Both the position numbers and the translations under genes were made by a program. 64,000 nucleotides of DNA from Schaalia georgiae DSM 6843 (GTDB taxonomy: Bacteria > Actinomycetota > Actinomycetes > Actinomycetales > Actinomycetaceae), in contig NZ_AUBM01000006.1 in assembly GCF_000429245.1 (NCBI RefSeq), positions 317,051 through 381,050 on the forward strand, written 5' to 3'. Of the stretch, positions 1 to 10,528 are shown one piece after another. Below the pieces are notes generated by a model. The model was not told the origin of the DNA, searched no databases, and saw only the letters and a list, made by a program, of their open reading frames with translations. Positions within the stretch are counted from its first letter, which is position 1. The number at the start of each line of letters is the position of its first letter.

Positions 1-97
1 CGGGAGCCGGCCGGGCGAGAGCTGGGTGACCCGTGCCGACGGGTCCTCCCCCGCGCCCGGGATCCGGAGGGAGCCGCGGGGCACGTATCCTGGGGCG

Positions 98-652
98 ATG
101 ACTCCGCGCCCAGTCGTTGCCGCCGCCATCGTCGACTCCCTTCACGCCCCCACCAGGCTCCTGTGCGCCACGCGCGCCTATCCGCCGCAGCTGCGCGGTC
201 GCTACGAGCTCCCCGGCGGGAAGCTCGAGCCCGACGAAGCCCCCTTGGAGGGCCTGGCCCGCGAGATCCGCGAGGAGCTGTCCACTGAGATCAGGGTCGG
301 GGAGCAGGTGCGGGCCCCCTCGTCCGGGGACGGGGATGCCTCCCCTGGGCCGTCGTGGTGGCCGATCCTGGAGGGCAGGGTGATGGGCGTGTGGTTGGCG
401 GAGGTGGCGCCCGGCTCGCCCGCCCCCACGGCCAGCGGGTCCCACTGCTCCCTGGAGTGGGTGCGGCTGGACCAGGTCGAGGCCCTGGATTGGATCGGCC
501 ACGACTTGGACGTAGTGCGGGCCGTGGTGGAGGTGTGTCTTCACGAGGCGGGCGTCGCAACGCCGGGCCGGGGAAAGAGAGCAGGGGCGCCAGCGCACGA
601 GGCGGGCGGCGCACCACCTTTGGCGACAGACGGACCCGGTCTGTCAGAATAA
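98..652 (+). CDS. Nudix (MutT-type) hydrolase
   Basis: Probable nucleoside-triphosphate or related diphosphate hydrolase, cytosolic, 184 aa. A Nudix box is visible: the GG-K-L-E-P-D-E segment, seven residues, then R-E-I-R-E-E-L. The usual Gly after EE-x is Ser here, a mild deviation. The ATG at 98 is chosen over an upstream in-frame ATG at 26 because a -10-like TATCCT (86-91) lies exactly six bases before it, the leaderless arrangement seen repeatedly in this window, and because homology begins at MTPRPVV. The C-terminal ~35 residues are low-complexity Gly/Ala and probably disordered. The 3' end contains the operator of the next gene. Substrate cannot be told from sequence. Confidence 0.85.
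   Translation: MTPRPVVAAAIVDSLHAPTRLLCATRAYPPQLRGRYELPGGKLEPDEAPLEGLAREIREELSTEIRVGEQVRAPSSGDGDASPGPSWWPILEGRVMGVWLAEVAPGSPAPTASGSHCSLEWVRLDQVEALDWIGHDLDVVRAVVEVCLHEAGVATPGRGKRAGAPAHEAGGAPPLATDGPGLSE
625..645. promoter_or_regulatory. Palindromic operator overlapping the TetR gene promoter
   Basis: A perfect inverted repeat, GACAGAC (625-631) and GTCTGTC (639-645) with a 7-base spacer, lies just before the TetR-family gene. It touches a -10-like CAGAAT (645-650) placed six bases before the ATG at 657. Position and symmetry fit an autoregulatory TetR operator. It lies inside the end of the Nudix reading frame. That the neighbouring TetR protein binds it is inference. Confidence 0.65.
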
Positions 653-656
653 CGGC

Positions 657-1295
657 ATGCCAAAGATCATCGGTACCACCTTGGCCGACCACCGGGAGCT
701 CACCCGGAGTCGGCTCTTCAACGCCCTCGGCGCACTGCTGGCCGAGGAGCCCTTCGATGCGATCACCATGTCCCGGATCGCCCAGAAGGCGGGAGTGGGC
801 CGCACGGCGGTGTACAACCATTTCGCCGACAAGGAGGTGCTGCTGCTGGCCTACATGCGCCAGGTGACCACTGAGTTCACGCAGGTCCTCCGCCGCCGCC
901 TCGACGAGGAGCCCGATCCGATCCGGCGCCTGAGCGTCTACCTGCGGGCCCACATGGAGATGACGGACCGCTACCACCTGATGAGCGGAGTGGCTCTGCG
1001 CAAGCACATGTCGCAGGAGAACTCCTCGCACCTGCGCGACCACGCGGGCGTCGTGGGCGGGGTGCTGCTGTCGATCCTGGACGACGCCGTGGCCGAGGGG
1101 GCGATCCCCGCGCAGAACACCCTGGGCCTGGTCCACCTCATCCACTCCGCGATAGCGGGCCAGCGCCTGCCCCGGGACCCGCAGGAGCGGGGGGCGGCGC
1201 TGCGCATGACGGAGGCTTTCGTCCTGCGGGCCGTCGGCGTACCCGAGCAGAAAGTGGCAGAGGTAACACGCCAGGGAGCAGGGGCCCCGGAATAG
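657..1295 (+). CDS. TetR/AcrR family transcriptional regulator
   Basis: One-component repressor-type regulator, 212 aa, normal for the family. An N-terminal helix-turn-helix (about residues 12-57) is recognisable by the pattern T-M-S-R-I-A-x-K-A-G-V-G-R-T-A-V-Y-N-H-F followed by D-K-E-x-L. The remainder is the helical ligand-binding and dimer domain, whose ligand cannot be read. It starts leaderless at 657, six bases after CAGAAT, with the palindrome at 625-645 as probable operator. The stop of the Nudix gene is four bases upstream. Thioredoxin follows 53 bases downstream and could be co-regulated. Confidence 0.9.
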   Translation: MPKIIGTTLADHRELTRSRLFNALGALLAEEPFDAITMSRIAQKAGVGRTAVYNHFADKEVLLLAYMRQVTTEFTQVLRRRLDEEPDPIRRLSVYLRAHMEMTDRYHLMSGVALRKHMSQENSSHLRDHAGVVGGVLLSILDDAVAEGAIPAQNTLGLVHLIHSAIAGQRLPRDPQERGAALRMTEAFVLRAVGVPEQKVAEVTRQGAGAPE

Positions 1296-1348
1296 TCTCG
1301 CGCAGCGCCTCGTTGAACACCACAACAGCGACAGAGACAAGGAGAAGC

Positions 1349-1720
1349 ATGGCAACCGTCGCCCTCACCCAGGACAACTTCGAGAAGACCATCGCCGGAT
1401 CGGGCATCGTGCTCGTGGACTTCTGGGCGCCGTGGTGCGGCCCCTGCCGCCAGTTCGGGCCCGTTTTCGAGGCGGCCTCCGAGGCGCACCCGGATGTGGT
1501 GTTCGGCAAGATCGACACGGACCAGGAGAAGCAACTGGGCATGGCCGCGCAGATCGAGTCCATCCCCACGCTGATGGCCTTCCGCGACGGAGTCGCAGTG
1601 TTCCGCCACTCCGGGCCCCTCCCGCAGTCGGCACTGAACGACCTCATCGGCCAGATCGAGGCCCTCGACATGGACGACGTGCGCGCGAAGATCGCCGCGG
1701 CGGCCGAACAGGAGGCGTGA
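1349..1720 (+). CDS. trxA: Thioredoxin
   Basis: Small cytosolic disulfide oxidoreductase reduced by thioredoxin reductase, 123 aa. The canonical WCGPC active site sits in the family context F-W-A-P-W-C-G-P-C-R, followed by a cis-proline region (E-S-I-P-T-L). The ATG at 1349 is preferred to one at 1313 because a Shine-Dalgarno AAGGAG precedes it by five bases and homology starts at MATVALTQ. It follows the TetR gene in the same direction. A strong GC hairpin at 1775-1801 separates it from the convergent asd gene. No reductase gene is adjacent. Confidence 0.93.
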   Translation: MATVALTQDNFEKTIAGSGIVLVDFWAPWCGPCRQFGPVFEAASEAHPDVVFGKIDTDQEKQLGMAAQIESIPTLMAFRDGVAVFRHSGPLPQSALNDLIGQIEALDMDDVRAKIAAAAEQEA

Positions 1721-1774
1721 CGCCCCGGCGGCAGTCAGCCGGACGGCGCTCCGCGCCGCGAGCGGCTGAACAAC

Positions 1775-1801
1775 GAGGGCCCCGGGAACCCCGGGGCCCT
1801 C
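1775..1801. terminator. GC-rich hairpin between convergent trxA and asd
   Basis: A perfect 12-bp stem (GAGGGCCCCGGG with its complement) closes a 3-base AAC loop between the trxA stop and the asd stop. It could end transcription from both sides. There is no T-tract, so it is a hairpin terminator by position and stability only. Confidence 0.6.
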
Positions 1802-1818
1802 GGCGCGTCCGCGCCCGG

Positions 1819-4369
<2,551 letters not shown>

Positions 4370-4727
4370 GTGTTACTCATTTCTGCAGGCGTCACGGGGC
4401 GGCGCGACGGGCGCGGCCCGCGGGCGGCCCTGAGCCGCCGCCCACAATCCTATGACTCCCGGGGCCGCTTCCCCGATTCGACCGTTATGTGGGAAGCGCC
4501 GGGCCCCTGCGCCGGGCTGCGGCCCGGGGCCGGTGCCGGGCGCGAGGGCCGTCAGCGAGCCGGGCGGAACGACGGGGCGGGGGGCGCCGCCGGGCGGAAC
4601 GACGGGGCGGGACCACCAGTCAGCGGCCCGGGAGGCGGCACCGGAGTGTACGACGGGGCTGGAGGCGGCACCGCGCGGGACCGGCGGAGCGGCCCCCGCC
4701 TCGTGGGCCCGGATCCGCGCCGAACCC
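4370..4727. other. Gene-free stretch between lysC and ptsI with a short tandem repeat
   Basis: No credible gene. The stretch holds the divergent upstream regions of lysC (minus) and ptsI (plus). It includes a 23-base near-identical tandem repeat (4559-4581 and 4589-4611, period 30) built on GCCGGGCGGAACGACGGGGC, followed by looser copies of ACGACGGGGC to about 4660. No function is evident. Confidence 0.6.
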
Positions 4728-4757
4728 GTGACATGGAGTACAGGTAGTCCCTAAAGT
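4728..4757 (+). promoter_or_regulatory. Candidate promoter of ptsI
   Basis: GTGACA (4728-4733) and TAAAGT (4752-4757) are separated by 18 bases and lie about 50 bases before the ptsI start. They resemble a housekeeping sigma promoter (TTGACA/TATAAT). Confidence 0.5.
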
Positions 4758-4807
4758 TGGAGCATGCCCGCGCAGGAGCCGGGGGCAGGGCACACGAAGG
4801 AGACGCG

Positions 4808-6502
4808 ATGACCGAATCACTGGCACTGTATGGCACCCCCGTCGTGCACGGAGTCGCTTACGCCCCGGCTGTGTGGGCCCACAGGCCGCCGCTGCCTCAC
4901 CAGAGCGCCCCGGCGCTGCCCGCACCGCACCGCGAGGACGAGGTCCGCCGGTTCATGGAGGCGCAGAGCGCCGTCGCCGATTCCCTCTTCGACAAGTCCC
5001 TGCGCGCCACCGAACAGGCCGCGGACGTCCTGGTGGTGACCGCCTCCATCGCCACCGACCGCGCTTGGACGCGCGATGTCGCCGAGCGCATCCGCAAGGG
5101 GACCCCCGCCATCCAGGCAGTCATGGCGGCGACCGCGCGCTTCGTCGTGATGTTCGAGACGGCGGGCGGCGTCATGGCCGAGCGCACCACGGATCTCATG
5201 GACGTGCGCGACCGGGTCATCGCCCACTTGCAGGGAACGCCCGAACCCGGGATCCCCACCGTGTCCGAGCCCTTCGTGCTGCTAGCGGACGACCTGAGCC
5301 CCGCCGACACCGCCGGGCTGGACCCCTCGCTGTGCCAGGCGATCGTGACGCGCCTGGGCGGGCCCACCTCGCACACGTCGATCATCTCCCGCCAACTGGG
5401 GATCCCCTGCGTGGTGGCCGCCCGCAGGCTCCGCGAGATCCCCGAGGGGGAGCCCGTGCTGGTCGAGGCCGCCGACGGCCTGCTGACGACGGGCGTGGAC
5501 CCGCGGGTGGCGCACTCCCTGGTCGAGGGGGACCTGCAGCGCCGCGCCCTGGTCGAGGAGTGGCGCGGCCCCGCCGCGACCAGCGACGGGCGGGCGGTGG
5601 AGCTCCTGGCGAACGTGGGGGACGCGGCCGCCTCGGAGGCCGCCCGCGAGGGCGGACTGGCCCAGGGAATCGGCCTGGCCCGCACGGAACTGGCGTTCCT
5701 CAAATCCACGGCCGAGCCGGGCGTCACCGACCAGGTGCGCGCCTACGCCCAGGCGATCGCCCCGTGGCGTGGGAGCAAAGTCGTCGTGCGGACCCTGGAC
5801 GCAGGCTCGGACAAGCCGGTCGCCTACGCCACTCTGCCGGGCGAGGAGAACCCGGCTCTGGGCGTGCGCGGCATCCGCACTTCCGGCCCCTACCCCTCGA
5901 TACTCGCGAACCAGTTGGACGCCATCGCCATCGCGGCTATGAGCGCCCCGGAGACGCGGGTGTGGGTCATGGCGCCCATGGTCTCCACCATCCCGGAAGC
6001 GCAGTGGTTCTCAGCGATGGTCCGCAAGCGCTGCGAGACCTACGGGGTCGATCTGCGGGCCGGCATCATGGTGGAGGTCCCCTCCGTGGCGATCCTCATC
6101 GACCAGTTCCTGGAGGCCGTGGACTTCGTGTCCATCGGCACGAACGACCTCACCCAGTACACGATGGCCGCCGACCGCACGTCCGCGGACCTGGCCGAGT
6201 ACGCCGACCCGTGGCAGCCCGCCCCCCTGTCGCTGATCGCGAAGGTCGCCCGGGAGGGCGCCCGCGCGGGCAAGCCCGTCGGCGTGTGCGGCGAGGCCGG
6301 GGCGGACCCCTTGCTCGCCTGCGTCCTGGTCGGCATGGGGGTGTCGTCCCTGTCCATGGCGTCCGGGGCGATCCCGGGCGTGGGGGCGATGCTGGCCACC
6401 GTGACGATGGACCAGTGCGAGGCTGCGGCCAGGGCGGTCGTCGGCGCGCGCGACGGCGGCGAGGGCCGCTACCGCGCGCGGCGGGCGCTGGGCCTCGTGT
6501 GA
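4808..6502 (+). CDS. ptsI: Phosphoenolpyruvate-protein phosphotransferase (PTS enzyme I)
   Basis: Cytosolic enzyme I of the sugar phosphotransferase system. It takes phosphate from PEP to its active-site His and passes it to HPr. 564 aa, normal length. His189 lies in G-G-P-T-S-H-T. The PEP-binding TIM-barrel domain is complete and has the C-terminal Cys494 in G-V-C-G-E-A-G. The ATG at 4808 has an AAGGAG seven bases upstream; an in-frame ATG at 4757 lies in the promoter and is rejected. No HPr or enzyme II gene is nearby, so the gene stands alone. A convergent MFS exporter ends 19 bases after it. Confidence 0.95.
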   Translation: MTESLALYGTPVVHGVAYAPAVWAHRPPLPHQSAPALPAPHREDEVRRFMEAQSAVADSLFDKSLRATEQAADVLVVTASIATDRAWTRDVAERIRKGTPAIQAVMAATARFVVMFETAGGVMAERTTDLMDVRDRVIAHLQGTPEPGIPTVSEPFVLLADDLSPADTAGLDPSLCQAIVTRLGGPTSHTSIISRQLGIPCVVAARRLREIPEGEPVLVEAADGLLTTGVDPRVAHSLVEGDLQRRALVEEWRGPAATSDGRAVELLANVGDAAASEAAREGGLAQGIGLARTELAFLKSTAEPGVTDQVRAYAQAIAPWRGSKVVVRTLDAGSDKPVAYATLPGEENPALGVRGIRTSGPYPSILANQLDAIAIAAMSAPETRVWVMAPMVSTIPEAQWFSAMVRKRCETYGVDLRAGIMVEVPSVAILIDQFLEAVDFVSIGTNDLTQYTMAADRTSADLAEYADPWQPAPLSLIAKVAREGARAGKPVGVCGEAGADPLLACVLVGMGVSSLSMASGAIPGVGAMLATVTMDQCEAAARAVVGARDGGEGRYRARRALGLV

Positions 6503-6520
6503 GCCCCCCGGGACCGCCGT

Positions 6521-8053
6521 TCAGTGGTCCCGGGGCGTTCCCCTGTCGGGCCTGGACGAGGGGATGACCCTCCACACGACTGCCGCAGAGGCCGCGATGA
6601 GGACCAGGGCGAACACCGTGGTGATCTGCATGGCGTGGGTGAACGCCGTCTTCGCGGCCTCGGCGACGGCGGCGTCGGCGGGGTCGGCCAGGTCGAGGAC
6701 CCCCAGTGTGCCCGACAGGGAGTCACCGGCTGTGCTCCCGTGGACCTGGTCGAAGTCGGCGGGAAGGGCCACGAACCAGCGGTACAGCGCCGACTGCATG
6801 GACCCCAGGATGGCGATGCCGAACGCGGCGCCCAGCTGGTAGGCCGTCTCGGAGATGGCCGAGGCTGCCCCTGAGCGCTCGCGCGGCGCGGCGGACACGA
6901 TGGCGTCCGTGGTCAGCGTCGAGGCCATGCCCGCGCCGAATCCCAGGACTCCGACGCCCACCATGATCATGATGACGCCCGACACGGACGCGGCGACGGC
7001 GACCATGCCCAGGCCGAGGGTCATGAACGCGCCCCCGAATCCGATGGCGTGGCCCCGCCCCAGCCTCGCGAGCACGCGGGAGGCCGCCAGCGCGGCCAGG
7101 ATCCCGGTGACGGTCGCGGGCATCTCGACGAGTCCAGCGGCCAGAGGGGACAGACCGCGCACCAGTTGCAGGTACTGGGAGAAGAAGTACACGAGGCCCA
7201 CCAGGGCGAACACTGAGGCCGCTGAGCCCAGGACCGCGCCCGTGAACGCGGGGATGCGGAAGAGCGACAGGTCCAACAGCGGGTGCTCCATGCTCATCTG
7301 GCGCCTGACGAAGAGGACGCCCGAGACGAGGCCGAGCACGAGGCCGATCGCCAGGGTCGTGTCGAACAGGCCGTGGGCGATCTGTTTGATCGCGTAGACG
7401 ATGGGCACGATCGTGAGGATGGACAGCACCGAGGACGTGATGTCGACATTGGCTTCGCGGTTCCCGTAGGACTCGCGCAGCATGGGGACGCCCACCGCCA
7501 GGACCAGCACCATGATCGGCAGATTGATGAAGAAGACACTGGACCACCGGAAGTGCTCGATCAGGAAGCCACCCAACAGCGGGCCCAGCGCCGCGCCCCC
7601 CGTGGTGCCGATCGACCAGATCGCGATCGCCCGCGTGCGCTGGCACGGGTCGTTGAAAGTGTCGCGCACGATCGACAGGGTCGAGGGCATGATCGCAGCG
7701 CCGAAGATTCCCATGAGGAAACGGCCCAGGATGAGGATCTCAGCCGTGGGGGCGAGCGCACAGACCAGGGATGCGGCGGCGAAACCGGCCGCCCCGACCA
7801 GGAGCACCCGTTTGCGGCCGTAGCGGTCCGCGATATTGCCGACGGTGACCAGCAGCCCCGCGATGGTGAAGGCGTAGATGTCGCCGATCCACAGGATCTG
7901 GTTCGCAGTGGGGTTCAGGTCGGCGCTCAGCGAGGGCACTGCCAGGGAGAGGATGGAGTTGTCGATCGCCAGCAGCATGACGGCCATCGTGAGGACGCCG
8001 AGGATGCCCCACTGGCGCCCGGTGAACGCCTGCGACGAGGATTGAACAGACAT
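6521..8053 (-). CDS. DHA2-type MFS drug exporter, copy 1
   Basis: Polytopic inner-membrane proton-coupled exporter with about 14 helices, 510 aa. The family's motif A (G-N-I-A-D-R-Y-G-R-K-R) follows helix 2. Motif C appears as G-G-A-A-L-G-P-L-L-G-G. The closest visible relative is the next gene upstream (8237-9838), with which it shares a 314-bp tract that is almost identical at DNA level. The start at 8053 has a GGAAG ribosome site; an earlier ATG at 8098 adds only polar residues. It follows copy 2 in the same direction with a 183-base gap. Substrate is unknown; multidrug or antiseptic export is the usual role of this family. Confidence 0.88.
   Translation of the reverse strand: MSVQSSSQAFTGRQWGILGVLTMAVMLLAIDNSILSLAVPSLSADLNPTANQILWIGDIYAFTIAGLLVTVGNIADRYGRKRVLLVGAAGFAAASLVCALAPTAEILILGRFLMGIFGAAIMPSTLSIVRDTFNDPCQRTRAIAIWSIGTTGGAALGPLLGGFLIEHFRWSSVFFINLPIMVLVLAVGVPMLRESYGNREANVDITSSVLSILTIVPIVYAIKQIAHGLFDTTLAIGLVLGLVSGVLFVRRQMSMEHPLLDLSLFRIPAFTGAVLGSAASVFALVGLVYFFSQYLQLVRGLSPLAAGLVEMPATVTGILAALAASRVLARLGRGHAIGFGGAFMTLGLGMVAVAASVSGVIMIMVGVGVLGFGAGMASTLTTDAIVSAAPRERSGAASAISETAYQLGAAFGIAILGSMQSALYRWFVALPADFDQVHGSTAGDSLSGTLGVLDLADPADAAVAEAAKTAFTHAMQITTVFALVLIAASAAVVWRVIPSSRPDRGTPRDH
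7394..7707. repeat. Near-identical tract shared by the two MFS genes (copy a)
   Basis: Matches 9128-9441 with two mismatches seen in 314 bases, whereas the flanking parts of the two genes diverge clearly. The tract covers the middle transmembrane segments, including motif C. It is best explained by gene conversion between tandem paralogues. Confidence 0.9.
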
Positions 8054-8236
8054 AGTGGTCTTCCGTCGAAGGGGTGCGTGGCCGTTCGAGTCTAACAACT
8101 GGTCGGCGCCACGATTCGCAGTTCGGCGGGCTTCCCCTCCAATTGGTGCGAAAGCTCACCGGTGCCGCTCCCGGCCCGGGCGGCCCCGTAGGCGCGGGGC
8201 CCGGGGGCGGGATCGCGCTGTCCCGCCCCGGAATCC

Positions 8237-9838
8237 TCACTCCCCCGTCCGCGCGGGCCCTGACGGGATGGCCCGCCACGCGACGAGTGCGGCAGCCAGG
8301 CACAGAAGGACCGCGAACACCGCGGTCGCCTGCATGCCGTGGGCGAAGGTGAGCCGCGCCGCCTCAGCCAGGACAGGGTCGGAGCCGCCGGGGGGCACCC
8401 CGTCCGCTCCGGCGGTCCCGCTGGCCCCCAGCGCCTCCAGGGTCCGGGCCAGGGAGTCCGAGGCGCCCGCGCCGTGGGCGGACTCGAAGTCGTCGGGCAG
8501 TGCCACGAACCACCGGTAGTAGGAGGAGAGCACGGACCCGAGGACGGCGATTCCGCAGGCGGCCCCCAGCTCGTAGGCGGTCTCGGAGATCGCCGAGGCC
8601 GCTCCGGCGCGCGAGGTGGGGGCGGCTCCGACGATCGCGTCCGTCGACAGCGTCATGGACAGGCCCGAGCCGAAACCGAGAATCCCGACGCCGACCAGGA
8701 TGAGGACGATGCCGGGAACGGACTCGGCGGCGGCGACGATGCCCATGCCCACCCCCAGCAGCGCGGTTCCCAATGCGATGGCCCCGCCCTGCCCCAGCCT
8801 CGGCAGCAGACGCGGAGCCGTCAGCGCGGCCAGGATGCCGGTGACGGTCGCGGGCATCTCGACGAGTCCGGCGGCCAGGGGGGCCATGCCCCGGACGAGT
8901 TGCAGGTATTGGGAGAAGAAGTACAGCAGGCCCACCAGGGCGAAGATCGCGATGCCCGCAGTGAGCACGGCGCCGGAGAAGGCGGGGATGCGGAAGAGCC
9001 CGAGGTCCAGGAGGGGGTGCTCGAGGCGGCGCTGGCGGCGCACGAACGCCCAGCCGCTGGCGGTTCCGAGGGCCAGGGCAAGGGCCTGGGGCCACCCGAA
9101 GCCGCCGTGGGCCGCCTCTTTGACGACGTAGACGATGGGCACGATCGTGAGGATGGACAGCACCGAGGACGCGATGTCGACATTGGCTTCGCGGTTCCCG
9201 TAGGACTCGCGCAGCATGGGGACGCCCACCGCCAGGACCAGCACCATGATCGGCAGATTGATGAAGAAGACACTGGACCACCGGAAGTGCTCGATCAGGA
9301 AGCCACCCAACAGCGGGCCCAGCGCCGCGCCCCCCGTGGTGCCGATCGACCAGATCGCGATCGCCCGCGTGCGCTGGCACGGGTCGTCGAAAGTGTCGCG
9401 CACGATCGACAGGGTCGAGGGCATGATCGCAGCGCCGAAGACCCCCAGCAGGAAGCGCCCGAGGATGAGGACGTTGGCGTCTGGCGACAGGGCGCACAGC
9501 AGCGAGGCCACTGCGAAACCGGTGGCACCGACCAGCAGGGTCCGCTTGCGGCCGTAACGGTCCGCGATATTGCCGACAGTGACCAGCAGCCCCGCGATGG
9601 CGAAGGAGTAGATGTCGCCGATCCACAGGATCTGGTTCGCAGTGGGGTCCAGGTCGGCACTCAGCGAGGGCACCGCCAGGGAGAGGACAGAGCCGTCGAT
9701 CGCCAGCAGCATGACAGCCAGCGTGAGCACGCCGAGGATCCCCCACTGCCGGGGGGTGAAGGGCTCCGGCCGTGCGGCGGGGGCATCGCCGGAGGCGGGG
9801 GCGTTCTGCAGGGGAGCGTCCGATTCCACGGAGAGCAA
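8237..9838 (-). CDS. DHA2-type MFS drug exporter, copy 2
   Basis: Paralogue of the downstream exporter, 533 aa, about 14 membrane helices, with the same motif A (G-N-I-A-D-R-Y-G-R-K-R) and motif C. The N-terminal ~25 residues are polar. The start is uncertain. A TTG at 9838 is the longest; a GTG at 9829 sits at a suitable distance from a TAGGCT (-10-like) and could be a leaderless start. Neither has a clear Shine-Dalgarno sequence. It is transcribed with copy 1. No regulator is adjacent, the upstream neighbour recR being on the same strand. Confidence 0.88.
   Translation of the reverse strand: MLSVESDAPLQNAPASGDAPAARPEPFTPRQWGILGVLTLAVMLLAIDGSVLSLAVPSLSADLDPTANQILWIGDIYSFAIAGLLVTVGNIADRYGRKRTLLVGATGFAVASLLCALSPDANVLILGRFLLGVFGAAIMPSTLSIVRDTFDDPCQRTRAIAIWSIGTTGGAALGPLLGGFLIEHFRWSSVFFINLPIMVLVLAVGVPMLRESYGNREANVDIASSVLSILTIVPIVYVVKEAAHGGFGWPQALALALGTASGWAFVRRQRRLEHPLLDLGLFRIPAFSGAVLTAGIAIFALVGLLYFFSQYLQLVRGMAPLAAGLVEMPATVTGILAALTAPRLLPRLGQGGAIALGTALLGVGMGIVAAAESVPGIVLILVGVGILGFGSGLSMTLSTDAIVGAAPTSRAGAASAISETAYELGAACGIAVLGSVLSSYYRWFVALPDDFESAHGAGASDSLARTLEALGASGTAGADGVPPGGSDPVLAEAARLTFAHGMQATAVFAVLLCLAAALVAWRAIPSGPARTGE
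9128..9441. repeat. Near-identical tract shared by the two MFS genes (copy b)
   Basis: Partner of 7394-7707, offset 1734. The two differences seen are GACGCGATG versus GACGTGATG and TCGTCG versus TCGTTG. Confidence 0.9.
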
Positions 9839-9934
9839 GCCTAACCCGGGTCCGTGCGGCGCACGTGGAACACCGCGCAGTTCACACGCGGGCGCGTGGA
9901 TCAGCGCCGGTCGCCCCCGTCCGCGCGCAGGCCC

Positions 9935-10528
9935 TCACACGCGCAGGCGGCCCTCCAGCGCTCTGCCCAGTGTCACCGCGTCGGCGTACTCCAGGTCCGC
10001 GCCCATGGGCAGGCCCATCGCCAGGCGCGAGGTCTCGATCCCCATGGTGGAGAGCATCCGGGCCAAGTAGGCGGCGGTCGCCTCGCCCTCGACGTTCGGG
10101 TTAGTGGCCAGGATCACCTCGGTGATCTCGCCCTCGCCCAGGCGCTTCATGAGCGCCGCGATGCTCAGCTGCTCGGGGCCGATCCCGTGGATCGGGTCGA
10201 TGACCCCTCCGAGCACGTGGTAGCGCCCCCGGAAGACACGGGCGGCCTCGACCGCCTGGATGTCCTTGGGCTCTTGGACGACGCAGACCTTCGTGGGGTC
10301 TCGGCGCGCGTCCCGGCAGATCGAGCAGGTCGGCTCCTCCGTGACGTTGCCGCAGATCTCGCAGTGGCGCACGCGGGTGCGGACCGCGTTGATGGCATCG
10401 ACCAGGCGCGCCACGTCGTCCTCGTCCGCCTCCAGGACGTGGATGGCCATGCGCTGGGCGGACTTCGGGCCGATGCCGGGCAGCTGGCCGAACTCGTCGA
10501 TCAGGTCTTGGAGGGCGCCCTCGTACAT
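9935..10528 (-). CDS. recR: Recombination protein RecR
   Basis: Works with RecO (and RecF) to load RecA at gaps. 197 aa, full length. It has an N-terminal helix-hairpin-helix (L-P-G-I-G-P-K-S-A), a four-cysteine zinc finger (Cys56, 59, 68, 71), and a Toprim domain beginning [10 protein letters not shown]. Its ATG is immediately adjacent to the dnaX stop (TGAATG), so the two are probably translationally coupled; dnaX-recR is a classic pair. An unrelated MFS gene lies downstream. Confidence 0.96.
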   Translation of the reverse strand: MYEGALQDLIDEFGQLPGIGPKSAQRMAIHVLEADEDDVARLVDAINAVRTRVRHCEICGNVTEEPTCSICRDARRDPTKVCVVQEPKDIQAVEAARVFRGRYHVLGGVIDPIHGIGPEQLSIAALMKRLGEGEITEVILATNPNVEGEATAAYLARMLSTMGIETSRLAMGLPMGADLEYADAVTLGRALEGRLRV

